Source: Rhodoglobus sp.
GTDB lineage: Bacteria; Actinomycetota; Actinomycetes; Actinomycetales; Microbacteriaceae
Assembly: GCA_025464445.1 (NCBI GenBank)
Contig: JAODLY010000034.1
Location: 1-64,000, forward strand
Length of the DNA: 64,000 nucleotides
Direction of reading: 5' to 3'
The notes under the pieces were generated by a model. It had not been told where the DNA came from and did no database searches. It worked only from the letters and a program-made list of their open reading frames with translations. Of the stretch, positions 54,835 through 63,321 are shown one piece after another (within the stretch, counting starts at the first letter, position 1; every line of letters begins with the position of its first letter). Both the position numbers and the translations under genes were made by a program.

Positions 54835-55332
54835 TCATCGCGGCGCGAACGGCGGGGCACCGAGCAACGTCATGCCACCGGTGTCCTGCGCCGCCGACCG
54901 CACCCGCGCGAAGTCCGCCTCGCCAGGTTCGTCGCCGGGGTCGAGCGGGTCGCTCGCCTGCATGTAGAACGCCTGGCTCTGCGCTGGGCCAGGGGTGTGG
55001 AGGAACAGGATTCTCGCGGCGTCGGACACGACCATGAACGCGTGCGGAACACCCGCGGGCGCTGTCGCGAATCCGCCGGCAGAGAGCCGATGGTCGACGC
55101 CGTCCAGGTGCACGACGATCTCGCCTTCGAGCAGGTAAAGGCTCTCGGCTGTCGGATGGCTGTGCAGCGGCGTCGCCTTGCCACCGGCCATGTCGTCTTC
55201 GAAGAGCAGGAATGCGCCATCCGTTTCGGCCGAGGTTGCGAGCCACCGGTGTACGCCTCCCCCGGCGAACGAGCGACGGTCGCCCTCGGCGGCGTCTCTG
55301 ACGAACGGGAGCGGTTGGGTTGTCGCGGCCAT
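54835..55332 (-). CDS. cupin-domain protein
   Basis: 165 residues, one cupin barrel. Motif 1 PLHSHPTAESLYLLEGE contains two His and a Glu for metal binding, and motif 2 is PAGVPHAFMV with the third His. Start ATG 55332, divergent from a TetR regulator across 52 bp with an operator-like palindrome. The pair looks like a regulator-enzyme module, perhaps an oxygenase, isomerase or quercetinase-like protein. Substrate unknown. Confidence 0.85.
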   Translation of the reverse strand: MAATTQPLPFVRDAAEGDRRSFAGGGVHRWLATSAETDGAFLLFEDDMAGGKATPLHSHPTAESLYLLEGEIVVHLDGVDHRLSAGGFATAPAGVPHAFMVVSDAARILFLHTPGPAQSQAFYMQASDPLDPGDEPGEADFARVRSAAQDTGGMTLLGAPPFAPR

Positions 55333-55348
55333 GGGGTCCTCATCTCTA

Positions 55349-55368
55349 TATGGTACTTATGTCCCATA
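55349..55368. promoter_or_regulatory. candidate TetR operator
   Basis: TATGGTAC-TTAT-GTCCCATA, 8-bp half-sites with one mismatch, midway between the divergent cupin and TetR genes (52-bp gap). Position and symmetry suit a TetR dimer regulating both. Confidence 0.5.
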
Positions 55369-55384
55369 AAGAGACTCGCGTACT

Positions 55385-56008
55385 ATGTTGCAGGTGTCAA
55401 CCCCATATGAAGCGGCCGGTCGCGTCAACCAGAAGCGGCGCACGCGCGACGCGCTCATCGCGGCAGCTCGCGAACTCATCGCCGGTGGCGGCAACCCGAC
55501 AGTCGAGGATGCCGCAGCCGTCGCCTCCGTGTCTCGCACGACGGCGTACCGCTACTTCGGCGACCAGCGCTCATTGCTCGTGGCCGCTCATCCTGAGATC
55601 GAAGCGACCACCCTGTTGCCGGATGAGGTGCCGACCGACGCTGCCGAACGGCTGGAGGCAGTCGTCCGCGCTTTCATCGCGATCATCGTCGATACCGAGG
55701 CGCAGCAACGCACGATGCTTCGCCTTTCTCTTGAACCCGGCGATCACGACCGCGTGTCCCTCCCGCTGCGGCAGGGCCGCGCGATCGGCTGGATCACCGA
55801 GGCTCTCGAGCCGCTGCTCGATGAGCTGGGTCCGGAGCGCGTCCACGGCCTCGCCCTCGCCATCCGCAGTGCGACCGGCATCGAAGCGCTGGTCTGGCTT
55901 ACCGACATCGCGGGACTCTCCCGGCAGGAGGCCGCCGAGTCGATGGCATGGTCGGCCCAGGCCATGCTGCAGGCGGCTCGCATCCAGGGCGCGGGCGACA
56001 GGCAGTAG
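55385..56008 (+). CDS. TetR-family transcriptional regulator
   Basis: 207 residues. N-terminal helix-turn-helix (NQKRRTRDALIAAARELIAGG, then VEDAAAVASVSRTTAYRYFG with the recognition helix) and a helical ligand domain with a TetR-like C-terminus (GLALAIRSATGIEALVWLTDI). Probably represses the divergent cupin gene and itself via the 55349-55368 palindrome. The inducer is unknown. ATG 55385 was chosen. Confidence 0.87.
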   Translation: MLQVSTPYEAAGRVNQKRRTRDALIAAARELIAGGGNPTVEDAAAVASVSRTTAYRYFGDQRSLLVAAHPEIEATTLLPDEVPTDAAERLEAVVRAFIAIIVDTEAQQRTMLRLSLEPGDHDRVSLPLRQGRAIGWITEALEPLLDELGPERVHGLALAIRSATGIEALVWLTDIAGLSRQEAAESMAWSAQAMLQAARIQGAGDRQ

Positions 56009-56081
56009 CCCGCCGCCCGCTGACTCTGCAAGAATGGATACGGTAATTAGTTAGGACTCCTGACAAACTCTGGGGGGCGCG

Positions 56082-57578
56082 ATGAGGCGATTTGTTTTCG
56101 TGCTCGCCATCGGGCTGCTCGCCGGATGCGCCCCGCTGCAGAATGGAACAGCCATGACCACAGTGATCCCCGCCCCCGTTGCCAGGGTGGACGGCGACGG
56201 CTCCTTCGCCCTCGCGGCGGACACCACGATCGGCGGAGAGCCAGCCGTCGCCCGGTACCTCGCTGGTGCCCTGCGCACCGCCACCGGTTTCGCGCTGCCT
56301 GTCGGCGATCACGGCGACATCGAGTTGGCGATCGGCAGCGCCCCCGCCGTCGGCGGCTACTCGCTGACGGTCACGCCAGATGCGATCCGCCTCGAGGCGG
56401 ACGACGCCGCCGGCCTCTTCGCGGGAGTGCAGACCTTGCTCCAGCTCGAGCACGACGGCACCGTGCCGAGCGTCGCGATCGAGGACTACCCGCGTTTCGA
56501 GTACCGCGGCGCAATGCTGGATGTCGCCCGCCACTTCTTCACTGTCGAACAGGTCGAGCGCTACATCGACGACATCGCGATACTCAAGTTCAACTACCTG
56601 CACCTGCACCTCACCGATGACCAGGGCTGGCGCCTCGCGATCGACTCGTGGCCAGGGCTCACCGGGGTCGGGGCGTCCACCCAGGTGGGCGGGGGCGGCT
56701 TCGCTGGGCCCCTCTACTACTCGAAAGACGACTACCGGGCGATAGTCGCGTACGCGGCATCCCGCTACATCACTGTCGTGCCGGAGATCGACATGCCCGG
56801 CCACACCAACGCCGCCATTGCCGCGTACCCGGAGCTCGGCGACGCTCCCGCCACCCCGTACGAGGGCATCGATGTCGGGTTCAGCTCGCTTGCGATCGGC
56901 AGCGAGACGACATACCGGTTCGTCGACGACGTGGTGCGCGAAGTCGCGGCGCTCACGCCGGGGCCGTACATCCACCTGGGCGGCGACGAGTCGCATTCGA
57001 CCACCGACACCGACTTCCTCGCCTTCATCAAGCGGGCCACGGAGATCGCATCCCATAACGGCAAGACGATCATCGGCTGGCACGAGATGGGGCGCAGCAC
57101 GCAGCTGCCGCCCGGCACTATCGGTCAATACTGGAGTTTCACCACACCGCAGGAAGGTGCTGCCGAGCAGACCCTCTCCTTCGTGGAGCAGGGCGGAAAG
57201 GTCATCATGTCTCCCGCCGATGTCGCATACCTCGACATGAAATACGATGCGAACAGCCCGCTCGGCCTGGTCTGGGCGAACGGCCCCACCCCCCTGCCCG
57301 AGGCCTACGAGTGGGACCCGGCAGCGATCATCCCCGGCATCGGCGACATCCAGCTGCTCGGCGTCGAAGCGCCGATCTGGACCGAGACGATCGCGACCAC
57401 CGACGACCTCGAATCCATGGCGTTTCCCCGCATCGCGGCGACCGCCGAGATCGCATGGTCTCCCGCCGGGCCGCGCTCGTTCGCGGAGTTCGCGCCCCGC
57501 CTCGCCGCGTTCGGCAAGCGACTGGATGCCGCCGGCATCCGTTTCTACCGCGCGCCCGAGGTCACCTGGCTCGACTAG
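56082..57578 (+). CDS. family 20 glycoside hydrolase (beta-N-acetylhexosaminidase), lipoprotein
   Basis: 498 residues. Lipobox LLAGC (Cys16). GH20b-like N-terminal domain (~30-135), then the catalytic barrel: FEYRGAMLDVARHFF, LHLHLTDDQGWR, EIDMPGHTNAA and HLGGDESH with the catalytic Asp-Glu pair near residue 300, and IWTETIATTDDLESMAFPR closing the site. It releases N-acetylglucosamine from chitin oligomers or wall fragments outside the cell. The product fits NagA/NagB at the window end. No transporter adjoins. Confidence 0.92.
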   Translation: MRRFVFVLAIGLLAGCAPLQNGTAMTTVIPAPVARVDGDGSFALAADTTIGGEPAVARYLAGALRTATGFALPVGDHGDIELAIGSAPAVGGYSLTVTPDAIRLEADDAAGLFAGVQTLLQLEHDGTVPSVAIEDYPRFEYRGAMLDVARHFFTVEQVERYIDDIAILKFNYLHLHLTDDQGWRLAIDSWPGLTGVGASTQVGGGGFAGPLYYSKDDYRAIVAYAASRYITVVPEIDMPGHTNAAIAAYPELGDAPATPYEGIDVGFSSLAIGSETTYRFVDDVVREVAALTPGPYIHLGGDESHSTTDTDFLAFIKRATEIASHNGKTIIGWHEMGRSTQLPPGTIGQYWSFTTPQEGAAEQTLSFVEQGGKVIMSPADVAYLDMKYDANSPLGLVWANGPTPLPEAYEWDPAAIIPGIGDIQLLGVEAPIWTETIATTDDLESMAFPRIAATAEIAWSPAGPRSFAEFAPRLAAFGKRLDAAGIRFYRAPEVTWLD

Positions 57579-57590
57579 GCCGCCGCAGCC

Positions 57591-58805
57591 CTAAGGGTGC
57601 CTGCGGGCGGCATCCCGTCGCGCGAGCCACGCGTTGCCGAGAACCACGAGCACGAGCCCCACTGCCGTGATGGCGATGTCTACCCAGGGCAGGAATCCGA
57701 CGCCGACGCGGTCCAGCAGCAGCCCGCCGAGCAGCGCACCCAATCCGATGGCGAAGTTGAAGGACGTCGTGAAGTATGCGGCGGCCACGTCGCGCACCCG
57801 GAGCGACGCGGTGTGCAGCATGCGCGCCTGAAGAAGGCTCGGGAGGGCTCCGAACGACGCGCCCCAGATGCCCACGGCGACGAGGGTGACCCACTGCACA
57901 TTTGCGAACCCGGCGAGCAAGGTCACAGCGAACAGCACGAAAACAATGGCGCCGATCATCGCTCCGCGCGGAAAGCGATCGCCGAGCGTTCCCGCGAGCA
58001 CGAGCCCCACAGCCCCGGCACCGCCGTAGAGGAACAGCACACCGGCAACCGACCCGGGGTCGAATCCGACGGGGCCGATCAGGAACGGCGCGATGTATGT
58101 GTAGAAGAGGTTGTGCCCAAGCGCGACGAGCACGACGATGACGCCCACGATGATGACGCCGGGCACAGTGCTGTCTTTGCGCATCGGCAGCGGGATCTCG
58201 CCCGTACCGAGGGTCTCACCATGGCTGACCGGGGGCAGCAGCCGCGCCGTGACGATGGTGAGCACCACGACGGCTCCGGCCAGGATGCCGAACGCGAGCC
58301 TCCAGCCCAGCGAATGGCCCAGCGCGGTACCGAGCGGCACCCCGAGGACGAAGGCCGCGGTGCCGCCGCCGCCCGTGATGGACACAGCACGCGCGAGCTG
58401 GTGCTTGGGCACGAGATGTGCGGAGTACGCCCCGACCACCGACCAGAACAGGCCGTGCGCCAGGCCGCCGATGACGCGGGCTACCACGAGCACCGGATAG
58501 CTGGGCGCGAGGGCCGCGAGCACGTTGCCGAGCACGAAAACGATGAGCACCACGATCACGAGCGACTTGCGCGAGTAGTGCCTGGTGAGGATGGAGAGCG
58601 GGGCCGCCGTGAGCACCACGGTTCCCGCGAAGACGGTGATGAGCAGGCCCACCTGCGACTCGGAAACGTCGAGCTGTTGCGCGATCTCCGGCAGCAGGCC
58701 GGTGGGCAGGAACTCGCTCGTGACCATCATGAAGATCAGGGCGGAGAGGGTGAAGAGTCCCACCCAGGGAAAGGGCTTGGGCTCAGTGGTGTCAGGCGCG
58801 CCCAT
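57591..58805 (-). CDS. MFS transporter (DHA1-type sugar or drug efflux)
   Basis: 404 residues, 12 membrane helices. Start LFTLSALIFMMVTSEFLPTGLLP matches the AraJ/CmlA-like group. The helix-2/3 loop is LTRHYSRKSL; motif C-like GGGGTAAFVLGVPLG suggests an antiporter. Start ATG 58805, since the longer upstream frame runs antisense through purU. It faces the GH20 gene tail to tail and diverges from purU. Substrate unknown. Confidence 0.87.
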   Translation of the reverse strand: MGAPDTTEPKPFPWVGLFTLSALIFMMVTSEFLPTGLLPEIAQQLDVSESQVGLLITVFAGTVVLTAAPLSILTRHYSRKSLVIVVLIVFVLGNVLAALAPSYPVLVVARVIGGLAHGLFWSVVGAYSAHLVPKHQLARAVSITGGGGTAAFVLGVPLGTALGHSLGWRLAFGILAGAVVVLTIVTARLLPPVSHGETLGTGEIPLPMRKDSTVPGVIIVGVIVVLVALGHNLFYTYIAPFLIGPVGFDPGSVAGVLFLYGGAGAVGLVLAGTLGDRFPRGAMIGAIVFVLFAVTLLAGFANVQWVTLVAVGIWGASFGALPSLLQARMLHTASLRVRDVAAAYFTTSFNFAIGLGALLGGLLLDRVGVGFLPWVDIAITAVGLVLVVLGNAWLARRDAARRHP

Positions 58806-58916
58806 GGGGCGGGGTCCGTTCGGTGGGAGTGGTGCGTTCGCCGCCCGCGGGATGACGCGGTTGCTGCGGCATCCCCTCAAGTTTAGCCGTGCAGCCGGCT
58901 GCCCTACGCTTGACGC

Positions 58917-59774
58917 GTGAGTGACACCGCGACGCACTGGATCCTGACTCTCGTGTGCAAGGACCGGCCTGGCATCGTCCACGCGGTCAGCGGTGCGATC
59001 GTCGAAGCGGCGGGCAACATCACCGAGTCGCAGCAGTTCTCCAGCGACGACACGGGGCGCTTCTTCATGCGCCTGCAGGTGGAGTCGCGGGCATCCCGAG
59101 CCGTGTTCGAGGCGGCCCTCGCGCCCGTCACGAAGAAGTACGGGATGACGTGGGAGCTCGACGTCGTCGGTCGCCCGCTTCGCACGCTCGTGCTGGTCTC
59201 GACGGCCGGGCACTGCCTCAATGACCTGCTCTACCGGCAGCGCGCCGGACAGCTCGCCGTCGACGTTCCGCTCGTGATGAGCAACCACAAGGATCTCGCC
59301 GGGCTCGCCGCCTTCTACGACCTGCCGTTCGAATCCCATGCCGTGACGAGCCCCGGCCAGAAACTCTCGTTCGAAGACAGGGTGCTCGAAGTGGTGGAGC
59401 AGCACGACATCGAGCTCGTCGTGCTCGCGCGATACATGCAGGTGCTCTCGCCCGAGCTGTGCGCGGCGCTCAGCGGCAGGATCATCAACATCCACCACTC
59501 GTTCCTGCCAGGGTTCAAGGGCGCGAACCCGTACAAGCAGGCCCACGCGCGCGGGGTGAAGCTCATCGGGGCCACCGCGCACTTCGTCACGAGCGACCTC
59601 GACGAGGGGCCGATCATCGAACAGAACGTGGTGCGCGTCGACCACTCGCGCAGCCCGTCCGCGCTCATGGCCATCGGCCAGGACGAGGAGTCGCGCACGC
59701 TCACCCAGGCTGTGAAGTGGTTTGCAGAGCGACGGGTGCTGCTCGACGGCGCGCGCACGATAATCTTTCGCTGA
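58917..59774 (+). CDS. purU: formyltetrahydrofolate deformylase
   Basis: 285 residues from GTG 58917. The N-terminal ACT domain (ILTLVCKDRPGIVHAVSGAI, residues ~8-27) binds glycine or methionine in known PurU. The C-terminal formyl-transferase fold has SNHKDL, catalytic Asn/His in NIHHSFLPGFKGANPYKQAH and ATAHFVTSDLDEGPII with Asp. It releases formate and THF from 10-formyl-THF, balancing the folate pool supplied by glyA and folD. Confidence 0.94.
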   Translation: MSDTATHWILTLVCKDRPGIVHAVSGAIVEAAGNITESQQFSSDDTGRFFMRLQVESRASRAVFEAALAPVTKKYGMTWELDVVGRPLRTLVLVSTAGHCLNDLLYRQRAGQLAVDVPLVMSNHKDLAGLAAFYDLPFESHAVTSPGQKLSFEDRVLEVVEQHDIELVVLARYMQVLSPELCAALSGRIINIHHSFLPGFKGANPYKQAHARGVKLIGATAHFVTSDLDEGPIIEQNVVRVDHSRSPSALMAIGQDEESRTLTQAVKWFAERRVLLDGARTIIFR

Positions 59775-59851
59775 CGCAGCCCGCCAACCTCCTGTAACAT
59801 CGGCCGACGGCTGCTTTCCGATGCCGTATCCCCGACCGAGGATTGGCCCCC

Positions 59852-62164
59852 GTGAGCACTCACCGCAGCAGGATGACGCGCCCACTAGCGCTGGCGTCGA
59901 CCGCTGTCCTCGCGCTCGGCGGCGTGCTGCTCACAGCCTCGCCTGCAGCGGCGGTGGTGGACTCCTACACGGTCCACAATCTCTCCGGCGACGGCACGGT
60001 TGTGGACTCGCTGCCGTGGGCAGTGCTACAGGCGGAGGGCGACTCCGATGCGACCACAATCGACTTCGAACCAGGCCTGACCGGCCCCATCCCGCTCATC
60101 GACAGCCTCTTCATCACCCATGATCTGACGATCAACGGTCCAGGTTCGAATGTGATCACCGTCGAGGGGCCGCCGTCGGCGCTCAACGTCTTCGACATCT
60201 CCAACTCCGGGACCGCACCGGTGGTCGCCATCAACGGGCTCACCGTCTCATCCCCGTTGGGAGGCAATCCGCACGGGATCTACTCCGACGATGGCGACCT
60301 GACGCTGCTGGACATCATCGCGGACGGCTTCGGCGATTCGGCCGTCTACGTGACTCACGCGGGCCTTGAGGCCACGCTCGTAGAAGCCAGCAGCAACGGC
60401 AACGATGGCATCACCTTCATCGGGGACTCCGGCGACGACCTGACGCTTGACCGGATCACCGCCGACGGCAACAGCTTCTCGGGCGTGGTCGCCCAGGTCG
60501 CCGATGCGACGGCCCTTCTCACCACCGTGGGTGTGAACGGCAACCCGACCGCCGGGGTCGACCTCTCGCTCGACGCCAGCACGCTAACGGCGTCGAGCAT
60601 CACCTCGGTGGGCAACGACGAGGGAATCAGGATCGACGTCACCAACGGGTCCACTGCCCAGATCGCCGGGTCGTCGGTCACCGATTCGACTTTCGCCGGC
60701 ATCACCTACCACAACTCCGACTCGCAGCTCGATATCGGAACGACCCTTCTCGACAACAACGTGGTGGGTATCGACATCATCGGCGGGGTCGGCGCCGAAG
60801 GAACATCTCGCACGACCTTCACCGCTCTGACCGTGACCGACAACATCGAGGGCGGCGTTTACCTCGGTGCCGACACGGGCGCAACGATACAGATCGACGC
60901 CTCAACGATCGAGCACAATGGCGACACGAGCGGCTGCGGCTGCGGGTTCGGCGGAGTGCTGATCGGTGCCGATGCGGCGGCGCTCTCCATTACCGGCTCT
61001 TCCATTCTCGACAACACCTCGGAGGTTGGTGCGGGGGTGAGCGTGGTCTCCCTGACAGGCGGTTCGACCCTCGACATCACCGGCAGCACGATCTCGGGCA
61101 ATCATGCGGAGAGCACGTCGGGCGACGGCACGGGCGGCGGACTCGCCGTGGGCGACCTCTTCGGCTTCGGCCCGGGCCTTGCAGACGATGGCACCACAAT
61201 CAGGGTGACCGACACGACGATATCGGGAAACGACGCCGAGCTCGGCGGCGGCGGCGTCGCCCTCGTCAATCTCGGCACGGGTGTACATACCGGAGGCGTG
61301 CAGTTCCTGCGCACAACCATCGACGGCAATGCGGTGAACCCACTCGGTGGTGGTTGCGGCTGTGGCCCGTTCGGCGGCGGCGGTCTGTTCGTGCTGGGTG
61401 CAGCACCGAACTACCTGGGGGATCCGGTGGTCTCGCTGGAAGCCAGCACCGTCTCGCATAACACCATAGACGGCGACGGAGCCGGCATCTACCTCGCCCA
61501 GGTTCCAGGCGAGCCGGGACTTGCCGCCATCGCCGTCCTCAACTCGACCATCGCCGGCAACACGGCCACGGGTGACGGCAGCGCGGTGTTCATCGAGGCC
61601 GGTCTCGCCGACCCCGGGACCTTCGCGACCCTCTTCCGCCACAGCACTATCGCCGGCAACGTGAACACAAGCGGTGGAATCGGCGGGGTCTACGTCGACG
61701 CCGTCGAGGTAGCTCTCGACCTGGAATCCACGATCATCGCAGGAAATGACAACGGCGACCTCTTCTTCGATTCATCCATTGCAGCGTTCACCGCGCTCTT
61801 CGATCTCGTGCAGGATCCTTCGGGCGCCGGCATCCCGCTGCTGACGACCGATGGCAATATCCTCGGCGTCGATCCGCAGCTCGCCACCCTCGCCTTCAAC
61901 GGCGGCACCACCCAGACCATGCTTCTCGCCCCAGGTAGCCCCGCCTACAACGCGGGTAACCCGGGCTTCGTCGCGCCGCCCACTACCGACCAGCGCGGCC
62001 AGGCCCGGGTCTACCAGAGAATCGACATCGGCGCCGTCGAATGGCATCCCGCACTCGCTCTTACCGGAGGAGCACCTAGTCCCCAGGTGCCGCTCTGGGG
62101 AATGCTGTTCCTCTTCATCGGTCTCGCCCTCGTCGCGGCCTCCCGGATTCGGCAGCCCATCTAA
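59852..62164 (+). CDS. right-handed beta-helix surface protein with LAxTG signal (choice-of-anchor type)
   Basis: 770 residues. Start GTG 59852 has GAGGA about ten bases upstream; ATG 59873 is an alternative. A signal peptide (core near 10-28, cleavage after PAAA) is followed by a CSLREA-like opening (LSGDGTVVDSLPWAVLQA) and many short parallel beta-helix turns (ITGSSILDN, DTTISGN, NSTIAGN). The C-terminus has a LALTGG sorting motif, membrane helix and RIRQ tail. The only four cysteines form two CxC pairs in GCGCG motifs (near residues 361 and 502). Anchored, extracellular; ligand unknown. Confidence 0.85.
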   Translation: MSTHRSRMTRPLALASTAVLALGGVLLTASPAAAVVDSYTVHNLSGDGTVVDSLPWAVLQAEGDSDATTIDFEPGLTGPIPLIDSLFITHDLTINGPGSNVITVEGPPSALNVFDISNSGTAPVVAINGLTVSSPLGGNPHGIYSDDGDLTLLDIIADGFGDSAVYVTHAGLEATLVEASSNGNDGITFIGDSGDDLTLDRITADGNSFSGVVAQVADATALLTTVGVNGNPTAGVDLSLDASTLTASSITSVGNDEGIRIDVTNGSTAQIAGSSVTDSTFAGITYHNSDSQLDIGTTLLDNNVVGIDIIGGVGAEGTSRTTFTALTVTDNIEGGVYLGADTGATIQIDASTIEHNGDTSGCGCGFGGVLIGADAAALSITGSSILDNTSEVGAGVSVVSLTGGSTLDITGSTISGNHAESTSGDGTGGGLAVGDLFGFGPGLADDGTTIRVTDTTISGNDAELGGGGVALVNLGTGVHTGGVQFLRTTIDGNAVNPLGGGCGCGPFGGGGLFVLGAAPNYLGDPVVSLEASTVSHNTIDGDGAGIYLAQVPGEPGLAAIAVLNSTIAGNTATGDGSAVFIEAGLADPGTFATLFRHSTIAGNVNTSGGIGGVYVDAVEVALDLESTIIAGNDNGDLFFDSSIAAFTALFDLVQDPSGAGIPLLTTDGNILGVDPQLATLAFNGGTTQTMLLAPGSPAYNAGNPGFVAPPTTDQRGQARVYQRIDIGAVEWHPALALTGGAPSPQVPLWGMLFLFIGLALVAASRIRQPI

Positions 62165-62178
62165 CTAGGCTGGTGCCC

Positions 62179-63321
62179 GTGACCAGCACCCTCTTCCACG
62201 GCGCGCGCAAGCTCGACGCCAACGGGCAAGTCGACGACTTCTGGATGCTCGTGGACGACCGTGAGATCGTCGCGACCGGTAGCGGCCGCACCCCCGATTC
62301 CGCAGCGGACGCCGACCGGGTCGACGTCGCCGGCCACTGGCTGGTCCCCGGATTCATCGACCTCCACGGCCACGGCGGCGGCGGCCACTCCTACGATGAC
62401 GGGGCCGACGAGATCCTCGCCGCGCTCGCGCCGCATCGCGCCCATGGCACCACCCGCTCCGTGCTGAGCCTCGTGGCGAACCCGATACCGAGCCTGCTCG
62501 CGAGCCTCGCGACGATCGCCGACCTCGCCGAGAGTGACCCGCTCATCCTCGGTTCCCACCTCGAGGGGCCATTCCTCGCCGGTGAGAACCGCGGGGCCCA
62601 CAATGCCGAGTTCCTGCTCGAGCCTGAACCGTACGAGGTGGAGGAGCTCATCGGCGCCGCCCGGGGAACGCTGCGCCAGCTCACCATCGCACCGGAACTG
62701 CCCGGCGCCATGGAGGCGATCGGGGTGCTCATCGAGGCGGGTGTGACCGTCGCGATCGGGCACACGATGGCCGACCTCGAGGTGACCCGCGCGGCGTTCC
62801 ACAGGGGCGCCAGGATCCTCACCCATGCGTTCAACGCGATGCCGGGCATCCACCATCGCGCTCCCGGGCCGGTTGTCGCCGCGTTCGAGGACGAGCGGGT
62901 GACCCTCGAGCTGATCCTCGACGGCAAGCACGTGCATCCGAGCGTCGCAGCGCTCGCGTTCGGCGAGGCCCCGGGGCGAATCGCCCTCGTCACGGATGCC
63001 ATGGCGGCAGCGGGGGCAAGCGACGGCGACTACCGCCTCGGCTCGCTCAACGTGTCGGTGCGCGAAGGGCTCGCCCTGCTCAGCGGCACCGCGACGATCG
63101 CCGGGTCGACCCTCACCCAGGATGCCGCGCTGCGCTGCGCGATCCACGAGGCTGGGATCGAGCCGCGCGACGCTGTCGCCGCCCTCACCCATGTTCCCGC
63201 GTCGGCCATCGGACTCGGGCACCGCCACGGCCTGCTCGCTACCGGCTACACCGCCGACGCCGTGGTGCTCGACCACGAGTGGCGGGTCACCGGCGTCTGG
63301 GCCGACGGTGTGAAGCTCTAA
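62179..63321 (+). CDS. nagA: N-acetylglucosamine-6-phosphate deacetylase
   Basis: 380 residues, amidohydrolase fold. Metal motif FIDLHGHGGGGHSYDDG, Glu ligand in GSHLEGPFLAGENRGAH, VAIGHTMADLEVTR with a His ligand, LTHAFNAMPGIHHR, and catalytic Asp in ALVTDAMAAAGASDG. It converts GlcNAc-6-phosphate to GlcN-6-phosphate, the substrate of the convergent nagB. Start GTG 62179 is nine bases after AGG; GTG 62173 is an alternative. It follows the surface-protein gene by 14 bp. Confidence 0.93.
   Translation: MTSTLFHGARKLDANGQVDDFWMLVDDREIVATGSGRTPDSAADADRVDVAGHWLVPGFIDLHGHGGGGHSYDDGADEILAALAPHRAHGTTRSVLSLVANPIPSLLASLATIADLAESDPLILGSHLEGPFLAGENRGAHNAEFLLEPEPYEVEELIGAARGTLRQLTIAPELPGAMEAIGVLIEAGVTVAIGHTMADLEVTRAAFHRGARILTHAFNAMPGIHHRAPGPVVAAFEDERVTLELILDGKHVHPSVAALAFGEAPGRIALVTDAMAAAGASDGDYRLGSLNVSVREGLALLSGTATIAGSTLTQDAALRCAIHEAGIEPRDAVAALTHVPASAIGLGHRHGLLATGYTADAVVLDHEWRVTGVWADGVKL

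Noticed and set aside
57597-58886. Plus-strand frame opposite the MFS transporter
   Set aside because: Highly charged (His/Asp/Glu-rich) mirror of a membrane protein, a common artefact in GC-rich DNA.
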